Below, in pieces: positions 15,918 to 24,281 of a stretch of 34,016 nt of DNA; the first letter of the stretch is position 1; every line of letters starts with the position of its first letter. Source of the DNA: Streptomyces acidicola. GTDB taxonomy: Bacteria > Actinomycetota > Actinomycetes > Streptomycetales > Streptomycetaceae. Position numbers and translations under genes: made by a program. Location of the stretch: assembly GCF_009377235.1 (NCBI RefSeq), contig NZ_VMNX01000092.1, positions 1-34,016 of the forward strand, written 5' to 3'. The notes beneath the pieces are model-generated. The model made no database searches. It saw nothing but the letters and a program-made list of their open reading frames with translations, and was not told the DNA's origin.

Positions 15918-18900
15918 TCAGGTGCAGGGGGCCTCGTAGGGCAGGTCGGGGAGTGTCTCCTGCCACAGTTCGTCGGGGACGGGCTGTGGGCGGACCGAGC
16001 AGAGGGTGTCGGCCAGCCGACCGGGATCGGTGTCCACGAGCAGGAGACCGTCCGAGAACGACCTCCAGGGCCCCAGGGTCGCGTTGAGCACGAGGATGTC
16101 CCCACGTGGGCCGAACTCGCGTATGGACGGACCGATGGTGTCCTCGCCGAGGCCCGGTGCGTAGGAGAGCAACTCCGTGGTGCCCGCGTCGTCGGAGGCG
16201 TCGGAGTCGGGCAGGCGCCACAGGGCCAGGGACCGGCTTCGGCCCTCTTCGCGCGAGGCTGCTACGAGACCGGTTTCCGGGTGCGTGGTGATGTTGTCGA
16301 ACCCGCTGAGAGAGCCCTGGAGGGCGGTGCCGCGCCAGGGGGCGTCCAGCTTCCAGAGAGCCGGCTCTCCCGAGCCGGACAGGGTGGCGAGGAGATCTCC
16401 GGTGATCAAGGTGGTGTCGTGGGGCTTGGCCGTGATGTCGTCCCTGAGTTTGCGTGCGCTGCCGTTCTCGGACAGGTCCCACACGGTGGTCGGTGCGGTC
16501 GACAGGGCACTGTCCTGGTCCTCGTCCTGGTCTGCCGAGGTGATCAGCAGGTGCCTCTTCTCGTAGGAGAGCAGCTGGTCGGCTCTTCCCTTCACCTGAC
16601 TTCCGCGCCGCGGCTGCCTCGGGTCACTGATGTCCCACAGCTGTGTGCCGTCAGCGTCTGCGACGATGAACAGGTCCTGGCCTACGAAGGCAGGTAAGTC
16701 GTCCTTCCCCTCGACGGGTATGCGGCCCAGCCGACGGGGGTGGTCCGGCTGCCGGATGTCCCACAACTGCAGCGCACCACCGTCGCGTTCCTGGAGAGCG
16801 AGCATCCGCCCGTCACGCCGTATGGCGAGTTTCCCGGACGCGGGCCGGAACTCGTGTCCGGGGCGCAGGCTCCGCTTCTGGAGAGACCACAGTTTCATCC
16901 GCGTGTAGTCGGTGTCCCGGCTGATCAGCACCTGGCGGCCCGGCAGGAAGCGCGGCGCGGTCCACGGTTCGGGCAACGTGGCCACCGGCTGCGGTGCCGG
17001 TCCGTCGTCCACGTCCCAGATCCGGGCGGGGGTTCCGTCGGTGCCGCCGGTCGCGAGATGGCGCCCTTCCGCGTCAAAGGCATCTCCAGGGGTGCGCGTC
17101 GCATCCAGCAGGGGACCTGGGAGGGCACGCGGCGGCGGATTCCACAGCAGGATCCGGCCCTTCAGATCGCCGGAGACGATGCCGCGCCCGTCCGGCCGGA
17201 AAGCGACCGACCGTGCCTGGCTTGTCCGAGGCACGGGCGTTCCCGTGGTGGGTGTCCTGTGATCGGAGGGGAAGGAGATGTCGTACGTGTGCATGCGGCC
17301 GCTCATGGAAACGGCTGCCAGGTACTTGCCGTCCGGGCGGTAGGCCAGCTCGATGTAGGTCGGGTAAACGCCATTGAGGGTTGAGCTGATCTGCTTCGGC
17401 CGCGCGGGATCGGCCACGTCGAAGGTGTGGACGCCTCCGGTACCGTAGCCGCCGGCCACGGTGCGGCCGTCGGGGCTGAAGGTCGCCGAGATCAACGCCG
17501 CGTTCCTCGCCGTCCCCAGGGGGCGGGGCGCCCCGGGACCGGTGGTGTTCCACAGGCGCAGGGCGGCGTCCGTGGCGGTGGTGGCCAGGATGCGGCTGTC
17601 CGGGTGGAATGCGACGGAGAGTACGTCTCGTGTTTCCTCCGCGACCCGCGCGGTCGTGGCGGTTGGATTCTCCGGATCACGTAGGTCCCACAGCCACACC
17701 TTTCCGCCGGCGGCCGGCACGGCCAGCGTGTTGCCGTCCGGGCTCAGGGCCGCCTGAAGGATTCCGCCGGTGTCCGCGGGCACCCGGGTGACCTGCCGTG
17801 GGCGGTCGGGGACGCGCAGGTCCCAGATGTACAGGGCGTTTTCGGTGTGCGCGGTGAGGTACCTGCCGTCGGGGTGCCAGGCGAGCGTGGCCCCGTCGCC
17901 ACCGGTCCGCAGCACCGGGCCGGGGGCGGGGCGGTACGGGTCGCCGGTGTGCCAGAGGTGGACCGTGCCGTCGCGGGACGAACTGGCCAGCAGCTCACCG
18001 TCCTTGCGGTACACGACGCTGTTGACGGTGTCCTTGTGCCCGGTCAGCGTCATGGACACCGGTGTCAGCGCCGACCGCAGCAGGCTCGCCCGGGCCTCGG
18101 CGGTCGGCGCCGTACGGTAGGCGGCCAGGCTCATGTCCAGTGCCGCCGCGGGGTTCTCCGGGCGCAGGGCGTCGGCCTGGGTGGCGATACGTTTCGACGC
18201 GAGTTCCGCTGCGCGCTGCCGTGATCGGTCGCGCTCCACGACGGCGACCGTGCCGGCGACCGTGAGGAGGAGGGCCAGACAGATGAGGCTCGTGGTCGTC
18301 AGGCGCCGTCTGCGGCGCGCGCGTCTGTCGGCGCGGACGCAGGCGTGCAGGAACTGCCGCTCGGTGTCGGTCAGCGCGATACCGGAACCGTGCTTTCCTG
18401 GGTCCGTCTCCAGCCAGGGGCGGACCGCTGCGAGCCGGCTGCCGGTGAACAGGTAGTCGCGGTCGTGGGCGTGCTCCGACCACGTGGAGGCCGCCTCGGC
18501 CAGCCTCTGGTGGGTGATCAGCTCGGCACGGGCGTCGAGGATCCATGAGCGCAGCCTCGGCCAGGCGCGCAGCAGGGCCTCGTGGGCGATGCGTACGCCG
18601 TCGTCGTCCGTGCTGACCAGCCGGGCAGCGGTGAGACGGTCGCGGACCGAGGTGACGCGCTCGCGGTCCGCGCCGTCACGTCCCGTCGGCAGATCCGCAT
18701 GCGCCACGCGGCGCGGCACGGGCTCCGTGCCGGGCGCCAGGTGGATCATGCGCAGCAGCAGGTCGCGCAGCACTCCCCGCCCGGCTTCGTCGAGGGACTG
18801 GTACAGGTCCTCGGCGGACGTGGTGACGGAGCGCCAGATCCCGCCGGTCGCCTGGTACCCGGCCAGAGTGAGGACGGCTCCACTGCGCCGCAGCCAGGTC

Positions 18901-20564
18901 TCACGCAGGGCGTGTGCCAGAAACGGCAGGGCGGGGGCCTGGCCCGACGGCTGCCCAGGCTCATCAGGTTCCTCGCCTCCGCCGCCGCCCGGCTGGTTCA
19001 GATCGTGCAGGATGCGGTCGGTCAGACCGTCCTCCAGCACCAGTCCGGCGTCGGCGGCCGGGCCCTCGATCGCGGCGCGCAGTGCCCGTTCGCCCAGCGG
19101 CGGCAGATTCAGCGGCGCGGTGGCGTTCAGGGCGTCCCGCAGACCGGGGTGGGCGAGGCAGTTGCCGTAGTGATCGGCTCGTACGGCCAGAACGACCCGC
19201 GGCCGGACGTGGTCGGCGGGGTCTTTCGCGGGCCGGTGTTCTTCCCCTGACTCTGACTCTTCTTCCTCTGCACCGCACACTTCTTCCTCTGCACCGCACA
19301 GGGCGCGCAGGAAGCGGGCGCGCTCGGTGGTGTCGCGGCAGCGGGTGAAGACCTCCTCGAACTGGTCGACCACCAGCAGACGGCAGGCAGTACGGCCCGG
19401 AAGCGGCGGCGGGAAGTCACCGTCGGCGAGCGACGCCTCGACCTCGGCGGCCGGCCGGCCGGTGGCCTGTGCCCAGAACTCGGCCAGGGCACGCAACGGA
19501 CGCGGTCCGGGCGCCGCGAGCAGCAGCGCGGGGCCGGGCGCGGTACGGTCGCCGGCCTCGTGGGCGCGTTCGAGCCCGGCCAGCAGACCTGCTCGCAGCA
19601 GCGACGACTTTCCCGTACCCGAGGCCCCCATCAGGATGACCGGATGCCCGGTCCGCGTGTCCCGCACGGCGGCCAGCAGCTGAGTGGTCTGTTCCTGCCG
19701 GCCGAAGAACCATCTGTGGTCCTCGGGCTGGAAGGGCTCCATCCCAGGGTACGGGCACGGTACGTCGGCCGGCGGCTCGGCCGGCGACGTACTCCCGGTG
19801 CTGTAGGCCCGGTTGGGGGCGACGACCAGCGCACCCATGGTGCCCTCGCTGTCCCGGTGCGGGCGTGCGGGCCCGTCGCGGAGCGCTCGGTCGAGGCACA
19901 GATGCAGCCGGTCCAGGGTCAGCAGCGGCGGACCGCCCGGATCCCCATGCTCCAGCAACTCCAGCAACCGTCCGCCGAACAGCGTGTGCCGTTCGCCTTC
20001 CGGTGCGAAGGAAAGCGCGAAGTACGACGCCGAGCTGAGCAGGAAGCTGCCGGCGGGGCGGGCGGAGACGAACGGGTCCCGGGCGTGGCCACCGTCCGGG
20101 GCCGTGGCACGACCGGAGAAACAGCAGTCGAGCACGACCACACTGCCGCCGGGCGCGGCGCCGAGCAGATCCCTGACCGTTCGGTAGGGGACGGCCTGGG
20201 CGATCCGGTCCGCCGCGAGGCAGCCGTGCGTCGCGAGATAGAGCTCGTCTCCCGGACCCAGCAGACCATGGCCCACATGGCAGAACAGCACCACCCCGGT
20301 GGCCTGCTCGACCGCCTCCTCCAGCGCCGTGACGACCTCCGCCGCACCGGCCTCCGGGTCCACCCGGCGCACCTGCTCCGGCGCCATCCCGCAGACCTCG
20401 CGCAGTACCCGCTCCAGATCGTCGAGCGTGGCCTCGACGCTGGGCAGTCCCGGCAGGGTCGAGCCCGCCCCATGGCTGCCGGTGCCCACCAGCACGGCGC
20501 GAGCCCCCGGCGCCGCGAGACCGGTGACCGTGGCGGCGGCGAGCCGCGGCCCCGGGGAGCTCAC
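15918..20564 (-). CDS. Caspase-like protease - STAND NTPase - TM - WD40 protein (conflict-system effector)
   Basis: A 1548-residue multidomain protein. Residues 20-250 are a C14 caspase/metacaspase domain with His99 in FCHVGHG and Cys148 in VLDCCFSG. A linker ends in PCPYPGMEPFQ and DHRWFFGRQ, the usual start of an nSTAND1 NTPase. Walker A is MGASGTGKSS (312-321) and Walker B LLVVDQFEE (396-404). A helical region follows, then one transmembrane segment (about 758-776, SLICLALLLTVAGTVAVVE), and a C-terminal WD40 propeller from about 838 onward (for example LTGHKDTVNSVVYRKDG and VAFHPDSRILATTATDAALR). The propeller would sense a ligand, the NTPase would oligomerise, and the protease would execute. 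Its ATG overlaps the EACC1 stop as ATGA. Related proteins are inferred to act in phage defence or programmed cell death. Confidence 0.93.
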   Translation of the reverse strand: MSSPGPRLAAATVTGLAAPGARAVLVGTGSHGAGSTLPGLPSVEATLDDLERVLREVCGMAPEQVRRVDPEAGAAEVVTALEEAVEQATGVVLFCHVGHGLLGPGDELYLATHGCLAADRIAQAVPYRTVRDLLGAAPGGSVVVLDCCFSGRATAPDGGHARDPFVSARPAGSFLLSSASYFALSFAPEGERHTLFGGRLLELLEHGDPGGPPLLTLDRLHLCLDRALRDGPARPHRDSEGTMGALVVAPNRAYSTGSTSPAEPPADVPCPYPGMEPFQPEDHRWFFGRQEQTTQLLAAVRDTRTGHPVILMGASGTGKSSLLRAGLLAGLERAHEAGDRTAPGPALLLAAPGPRPLRALAEFWAQATGRPAAEVEASLADGDFPPPLPGRTACRLLVVDQFEEVFTRCRDTTERARFLRALCGAEEEVCGAEEEESESGEEHRPAKDPADHVRPRVVLAVRADHYGNCLAHPGLRDALNATAPLNLPPLGERALRAAIEGPAADAGLVLEDGLTDRILHDLNQPGGGGGEEPDEPGQPSGQAPALPFLAHALRETWLRRSGAVLTLAGYQATGGIWRSVTTSAEDLYQSLDEAGRGVLRDLLLRMIHLAPGTEPVPRRVAHADLPTGRDGADRERVTSVRDRLTAARLVSTDDDGVRIAHEALLRAWPRLRSWILDARAELITHQRLAEAASTWSEHAHDRDYLFTGSRLAAVRPWLETDPGKHGSGIALTDTERQFLHACVRADRRARRRRRLTTTSLICLALLLTVAGTVAVVERDRSRQRAAELASKRIATQADALRPENPAAALDMSLAAYRTAPTAEARASLLRSALTPVSMTLTGHKDTVNSVVYRKDGELLASSSRDGTVHLWHTGDPYRPAPGPVLRTGGDGATLAWHPDGRYLTAHTENALYIWDLRVPDRPRQVTRVPADTGGILQAALSPDGNTLAVPAAGGKVWLWDLRDPENPTATTARVAEETRDVLSVAFHPDSRILATTATDAALRLWNTTGPGAPRPLGTARNAALISATFSPDGRTVAGGYGTGGVHTFDVADPARPKQISSTLNGVYPTYIELAYRPDGKYLAAVSMSGRMHTYDISFPSDHRTPTTGTPVPRTSQARSVAFRPDGRGIVSGDLKGRILLWNPPPRALPGPLLDATRTPGDAFDAEGRHLATGGTDGTPARIWDVDDGPAPQPVATLPEPWTAPRFLPGRQVLISRDTDYTRMKLWSLQKRSLRPGHEFRPASGKLAIRRDGRMLALQERDGGALQLWDIRQPDHPRRLGRIPVEGKDDLPAFVGQDLFIVADADGTQLWDISDPRQPRRGSQVKGRADQLLSYEKRHLLITSADQDEDQDSALSTAPTTVWDLSENGSARKLRDDITAKPHDTTLITGDLLATLSGSGEPALWKLDAPWRGTALQGSLSGFDNITTHPETGLVAASREEGRSRSLALWRLPDSDASDDAGTTELLSYAPGLGEDTIGPSIREFGPRGDILVLNATLGPWRSFSDGLLLVDTDPGRLADTLCSVRPQPVPDELWQETLPDLPYEAPCT
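19260..19300 (-). repeat. 21-bp tandem duplication inside the STAND domain
   Basis: TTCTTCCTCTGCACCGCACA occurs at 19260 and again at 19281, a 21-bp period. It encodes CGAEEEV-CGAEEEE in an acidic linker after Walker B (about residues 423-436), so the reading frame is kept. It is a likely site of copy-number variation. Confidence 0.85.
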
Positions 20565-21019
20565 GGTGCGGGCCTGCGGACCGTCGACCCGGGTCCGGTG
20601 GACGGCGCGTCCGAGGCATCCGGGGTACCGCCGGGCTGCCCGGTGTCCGCTGTCGCTTCGAGGTCCGTCGCGAGCTGCTGAGCCAGCTCCGCCGTCTGTC
20701 GTGCGTCCAGTGCCCGAACATGCGTGGAGGTCACAGTGATCTCCGTACCGTCGGGACGGCTGATGACGACGGTCTGACTGCCCTTCCTGGTCTGCAACCA
20801 GGCGATCAGGCCGCCCGCCAGAACCGTGGCGACGCCCCCGGGCGCCAGCAGGGCGAGTAGCGCGTCGGCCGCCACACCCATGGTCCCGGGCTGTGGGGAC
20901 GCCTCCGTCGGCCTGCGGATTCTGCCGCGCAGTGCTGGGTTGTCACCCAGCCAACGGCGCAGATCGTCCGTGTCGGCACGGCCCGGCGAACCGTCCCGGA
21001 CCGTGATCGTGATACGCAC
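20561..21019 (-). CDS. EACC1 (effector-associated constant component 1) family protein
   Basis: A 152-residue protein with the EACC1 layout: an N-terminal beta strand and helix (VRITITVRDG; DLRRWLGDNPALRGRIR), a Gly/Ala-rich hydrophobic helix that may be a membrane segment (LLALLAPGGVATVLAGGLIAWL split by prolines), and a beta-rich end (SQTVVISRPDGTEITVTSTHVRALD). EACC1 proteins are the invariant partners of variable effectors in actinobacterial NTP-dependent conflict systems described by the Aravind group. The GTG start has GGGGGTG upstream. The gene overlaps the caspase-STAND gene by 4 nt, so the two are translationally coupled. Its Pro/Ser-rich tail (from about 125) looks disordered. Confidence 0.85.
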   Translation of the reverse strand: MRITITVRDGSPGRADTDDLRRWLGDNPALRGRIRRPTEASPQPGTMGVAADALLALLAPGGVATVLAGGLIAWLQTRKGSQTVVISRPDGTEITVTSTHVRALDARQTAELAQQLATDLEATADTGQPGGTPDASDAPSTGPGSTVRRPAP

Positions 21020-21103
21020 AGCACCCCCGCCAGGTCGACTGGCCCAGTGAATCCCGCAGACGGCCTTCCGTCACTCTAGTCGAGCAGGATCTCCCCAACG
21101 AGC

Positions 21104-21133
21104 GGATAACCAAGCCTTGTTGACGGTTCAAGC
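21104..21133 (-). promoter_or_regulatory. Possible promoter of the EACC1 operon
   Basis: On the minus strand TTGAAC (21128-21133) and TTATCC (21104-21109) are separated by 16 bp, about 85 bp upstream of the EACC1 GTG. The fit to Streptomyces -35/-10 sequences is moderate. A TAGAGT hexamer nearer the gene is an alternative -10. Confidence 0.3.
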
Positions 21134-21150
21134 CTATTTGACGCCGTGGG

Positions 21151-23019
21151 TCATGGGCCGACCGGGCGGGCCCGCGCGTTCCCCTCCGGTGCTGAGCCAG
21201 AGGTGCTGTCGGGTGGTCGCCCCGGGGGCTGCCGGTGCCGGCGGCCGAACAGGGAGGGCAGGCTCGGCGCGGCCACGAAGCCCTCCGCGCGGGCACTGGC
21301 CAGACCGATCCGGGGGAGTTCGCTGGTCTTCCCGAACAGCAGGTAGCGGGGCTCCCACACCGGCCGGTACTTGGCGTTGGCCCGGTACAGCGACTCGATC
21401 TGCCACCACTGGGAGAAGAACGTCAGCACCGAGCGCCACAGCCGCAGCACCGGCCCGGCGCCGATCCGGGCCCCTCGCTCGAAGACGGAGCGGAACATGG
21501 CGAAGTTGAGCGACACCCGGTCCACGTCCACCTCGTCCGCTCGCTGCAGCAGCTCGACGACCATGAACTCGATCAGGCCGTTGTCCGCGTCGCGGTCCCG
21601 TCGCATCAGATCGAGTGACAGCCCGCGCAGTCCCCAGGGCACGAAGGACAACAGCGCCCGCAGTTCGCCCTCTCCGTCGTGGCACTCCACCATCACGCAG
21701 CGCCCGTCGTCCGGATCACCGAGGCGCCCCAGCGCCATCGAGAAGCCCCGCTCCGTCTCGCTGTCCCGCCAGTGGTCCGCCCGGTCCAGCAAGGCCGCCA
21801 TTTCTTCCTGTGGGATCTCCTCGTGCCGCCGTATGCGCACCGTGTACCCCGCTCGGCGCACCCGGTGCCGCGCCTGGCGGACGCCCCGCATCGCCCGGCC
21901 CTCCAGGGTGAAGGCATCGCGCTCCACGATCGCCTCGTCACCGAGTTCCAGGGCGTCGAGTCCGTGCCGCGTGTAGATGGTCCCGGCCTCCTCACTCGCC
22001 CCCACGACGGCCGGCGCCCAGGCGTACTCGCGTGCCTCGCGCAGCCACTGCTCGATGGCCCCGGGCCAGGCCTCCGGGTCGCCGAGGGGGTCGCCGGAGG
22101 CGAGGGTGACCCCGCCCACCACGCGGTAGGCGATGGCGGCCTTTCCGCTGGGCGACCAGATGACGGCCTTGTCGCGGCGGAGCGCGAAGTACCCGAGCGA
22201 ATCCCGCTCGCCGTACCGGTCCAGCAGATCACGCAGCCGTCTCTCGTCCTCGGCGGTGAGCAGCTCCCGGCCCCGCGGAGCGCGGAAGCAGGCGTACAGC
22301 AGAAGCAGGAACAGCACCGCGGCCAGCACGTTGATCACCACGTCGACCCAGCGTGGCGCGTGCACCGTGACGGACGTGCCGGACAACGGGCCGAGCGTCA
22401 CCACCCGCAGCAGCGCGTAGGAGACACGATCGGTGACCGATGTCCCCGGCTGGTTGGTCGTCGCGCTCACCAGCAGCGTCCCCACCAGAGCCGCGACCGC
22501 CAGGCCCGCCAGCAGGACGACGGCTGCCAGGCCGCGGTTCCAGGTGCCGCTCCTGGCCCGGAACTCCCTGCGGCCGACCACCAGAGACAGCACGAACAGG
22601 CCGGTGAGCGCCGTGGAGAACCAGTTGAAGCCGTGCTCCCGGTACGCCTCCTGGGTCATGAGCAGTACGTACAGAGCGAACAGCGGTCCGGCCAGCAGCA
22701 TGTTGAAGACCCACGCGGCCCTCTTGCGGCGCCGCATGGCCACGGCGAGGAAGAGCGACAGGGGAATCGCCACCAGCCCCGCCGTCGCCAGGTAAGGGGT
22801 GAAGTACTGACTCGCGCGGTGCTCACGCACCTCCTCGCGGAACGGCACCGAGGCCACCGCCACCAGGTTCAGCAGGGCCATCAGCCGCAGGTACCAGACC
22901 GCGGCGGAGGCCGCCCGGCCGCGCCATGCAGCGCGCGCTCCGGACACGCCTGCGCCACCGGTCGACGCGGACGGAAGGCAGCCCGGGGGATCGGTGGGTG
23001 ATGAAAGCGGGGCAGGCAA
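21151..23019 (-). CDS. MprF-like membrane protein with LPG-synthase C-terminal (DUF2156) domain
   Basis: A protein of up to 622 residues. The N-terminal half has about six hydrophobic segments (for example LMALLNLVAVASVPF, YLATAGLVAIPLSLFLAVAM, VVLLAGLAVAALVGTLLV). The C-terminal half (about 265-575) is the aminoacyltransferase fold of lysylphosphatidylglycerol synthases: SLGYFALRRDKAVIWSPSG, AIAYRVVGGVTLASGDPLGD, and FMVVELLQRADEVDVDRVSLNFA. Such enzymes move an amino acid from tRNA to phosphatidylglycerol; no lysyl-tRNA synthetase domain is fused. The start is uncertain: TTG 23019 gives the longest frame, and GTG 22947 is another choice. The gene is 131 bp upstream of EACC1 on the same strand. 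The C-terminal tail (from about 590) is Pro/Arg-rich. Confidence 0.82.
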   Translation of the reverse strand: MPAPLSSPTDPPGCLPSASTGGAGVSGARAAWRGRAASAAVWYLRLMALLNLVAVASVPFREEVREHRASQYFTPYLATAGLVAIPLSLFLAVAMRRRKRAAWVFNMLLAGPLFALYVLLMTQEAYREHGFNWFSTALTGLFVLSLVVGRREFRARSGTWNRGLAAVVLLAGLAVAALVGTLLVSATTNQPGTSVTDRVSYALLRVVTLGPLSGTSVTVHAPRWVDVVINVLAAVLFLLLLYACFRAPRGRELLTAEDERRLRDLLDRYGERDSLGYFALRRDKAVIWSPSGKAAIAYRVVGGVTLASGDPLGDPEAWPGAIEQWLREAREYAWAPAVVGASEEAGTIYTRHGLDALELGDEAIVERDAFTLEGRAMRGVRQARHRVRRAGYTVRIRRHEEIPQEEMAALLDRADHWRDSETERGFSMALGRLGDPDDGRCVMVECHDGEGELRALLSFVPWGLRGLSLDLMRRDRDADNGLIEFMVVELLQRADEVDVDRVSLNFAMFRSVFERGARIGAGPVLRLWRSVLTFFSQWWQIESLYRANAKYRPVWEPRYLLFGKTSELPRIGLASARAEGFVAAPSLPSLFGRRHRQPPGRPPDSTSGSAPEGNARARPVGP

Positions 23020-23138
23020 GGAAAGTCACGACCCTCCGCATTCCCCCCGTCCGTCACCACCGACTGTAATCGCACAGCCGGGACGGCAGCACGCGGACCA
23101 CCGCCGTCTGGACGACCAGAAGTGGGAACGATCAGAAG

Positions 23139-23349
23139 CTACGTCCATGACTCGGCCATGACGCGCAGCGCTTTCTCCTCGGGTGAGCCGAGGGCGGCGG
23201 TGTGGACGAGGAGGCTCAGCTCGGGGGTTCTGGGGGAAGTGGGTGATCTCGTACGAGAGGGGGAGCGGGCCCGCCTCCGGGTGGTCGATGCGTTTGAGAC
23301 CGTGGGATTTGGTGCGCACGGTGTGCAGCCGCCAGTGGCGCCGGAATCC
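23139..23349 (-). pseudogene. MmyB-type XRE regulator remnant (ligand-binding domain end, frameshifted)
   Basis: The minus strand encodes FRRHWRLHTVRTKSHGLKR and IDHPEAGPLPLSYEITHFPQ, the end of the MmyB-like ligand-binding domain of XRE-family regulators, whose signature is a W..H.VR....G.KR..HPE.G pattern. A single extra base in a run of five G (23223-23227) shifts the frame; in the shifted frame it continues as ELSLLVHTAALGSPEEKALR and VMAESWT, the normal C-terminus. Upstream of 23349 an in-frame stop follows within four codons and no HTH domain is visible. It is therefore a truncated and frameshifted fragment of about 70 codons. Confidence 0.75.
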
Positions 23350-23403
23350 TCGCTGCGCTCAGCGCGCGGCGTATACGTGGCCTTCGACCGCACCAGCCGC
23401 GCC

Positions 23404-23429
23404 GAACCGGCCGGACCGCCGGCCGGTTC
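23404..23429. repeat. Perfect 11-bp inverted repeat
   Basis: GAACCGGCCGG (23404-23414) and CCGGCCGGTTC (23419-23429) flank a 4-nt loop ACCG. It lies between the regulator remnant and the unassigned plus-strand fragment, and could be an old terminator or the footprint of a rearrangement. Confidence 0.7.
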
Positions 23430-23444
23430 GCCCACCGCTTCGTG

Positions 23445-23661
23445 TTCCTCTTCGACGCCGCTGCGCTTCGGGCCGGACGCCTTTCCCACCTGCGCCCGTA
23501 CGACGATCGAACAGCACCGCGTGCACGCCTGCCCGGCGCGCGGAGCCCTGGTCGTCATCCCGGCGGGCGGCACGGTCCCGGAGCTGACCTGGGAACGGGG
23601 CACGCCCCACTACCGGCGGGCGGGCTACCGGTGGGCCCTCGAGTCGGCGGCCGGCGGCTGA
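23445..23661 (+). pseudogene. Unassigned gene fragment
   Basis: Two plus frames look partly coding: first RFVFLFDAAALRAGRLSHLR, then, after an apparent frame change near 23510, HACPARGALVVIPAGGTVPE and LTWERGTPHYRRAGYRWALE up to a TGA at 23659-23661. A strong terminator-like hairpin follows 16 nt later, as expected for a real 3' end. I do not recognise the family and cannot see a start. It may be a decayed gene or a short gene whose start I misread. Confidence 0.3.
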
Positions 23662-23677
23662 CGACCGACCGCCAACC

Positions 23678-23707
23678 GCCGGCCGCTTGAGATCCCGAGC
23701 GGCCGGC
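23678..23707 (+). terminator. Hairpin terminator
   Basis: GCCGGCCGCT (23678-23687) pairs perfectly with AGCGGCCGGC (23698-23707) around a 10-nt loop. There is no clear T run, which is usual for Streptomyces. It insulates the fluoride operon from the fragment upstream. Confidence 0.65.
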
Positions 23708-23730
23708 CGTGGCGTTAACCTTGTCGTCGG

Positions 23731-23749
23731 CTGCGACCACCGGTCGCAG
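23731..23749 (+). repeat. Hairpin immediately 5' of the fluoride riboswitch
   Basis: CTGCGACC (23731-23738) and GGTCGCAG (23742-23749) form a perfect 8-bp stem with an ACC loop, four bases before the riboswitch. It could be part of the leader RNA or a DNA-level operator. Confidence 0.5.
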
Positions 23750-23752
23750 CGC

Positions 23753-23808
23753 GGCGGTGGGGCTCGCCGGACCCGAACCGCGGCATCGACGCCGCCAACA
23801 GTCCCTAC
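23753..23808 (+). promoter_or_regulatory. Fluoride riboswitch (crcB motif)
   Basis: The hairpin GGCG (23753-23756) / CGCC (23765-23768) encloses the 8-nt loop GTGGGGCT, matching the loop length of the known fluoride aptamer. Six loop bases, GGGGCT, pair with AGTCCC (23800-23805) to make the pseudoknot. The second stem, GCGGC (23780-23784) / GCCGC (23791-23795), lies between, preceded by the conserved-looking CCCGAACC. Order and spacing follow the Thermotoga petrophila aptamer. The aptamer sits about 100 nt upstream of crcB, a fluoride channel gene, which is its expected target. I infer fluoride-induced expression of crcB and the coupled transporter. Confidence 0.85.
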
Positions 23809-23906
23809 TTGCGATGGTGGACGCCCGCGTGACCGGGCCCGGCGAGTAGGAGACGTACGTTCATGACAACCCCGTACTCCAAGATCCCGTGCAGGGAGCA
23901 GGACGC

Positions 23907-24281
23907 GTGAACTGGCTGCTGGTGGTCGTCGGAGGCATGGTCGGTGCGCCGCTGCGGTACCTCACCGACCGGGCCGTGCAGAAGCGGCACGACACCGTGT
24001 TCCCCTGGGGCACCTTCACCGTGAACGTGGCCGGCTGCCTGATCCTGGGCCTGCTGACAGGTGCCGTGCTGGCCGGGGCCGCCTCCTCCGACGTGCAACT
24101 GCTGCTGGGAACGGGGCTGTGCGGGGCGCTGACCACGTACTCGACGTTCTCCTACGAGACGCTGCGGCTGGCCGAGGACGGGGCGAGGTTCTTCGCCGTC
24201 GCCAATGCCGTCGCCAGTGTGGTGGCAGGGCTGGGCGCCGCGTTCGTCGGTGCCGCGTTCGCCGATGCGCTGTGGGCGTGA
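23907..24281 (+). CDS. crcB: Fluoride ion channel CrcB/Fluc
   Basis: A 124-residue, four-helix membrane protein that exports fluoride as an inverted dual-topology dimer. Family motifs are visible: VVGGMVGAPLRYLTDR near the N-terminus, PWGTFTVNVAGCLILGLL in helix 2, and GTGLCGALTTYSTFSYE in helix 3, which carries the pore-lining Phe-box and Na+ site. The GTG at 23907 has AGGGAG about 9 nt upstream; an in-frame GTG at 23889 is less likely. A fluoride riboswitch lies in the leader. The stop overlaps the next start as GTGA. Only one crcB copy is present, so it would work as a homodimer unless a partner lies elsewhere. Confidence 0.95.
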   Translation: MNWLLVVVGGMVGAPLRYLTDRAVQKRHDTVFPWGTFTVNVAGCLILGLLTGAVLAGAASSDVQLLLGTGLCGALTTYSTFSYETLRLAEDGARFFAVANAVASVVAGLGAAFVGAAFADALWA

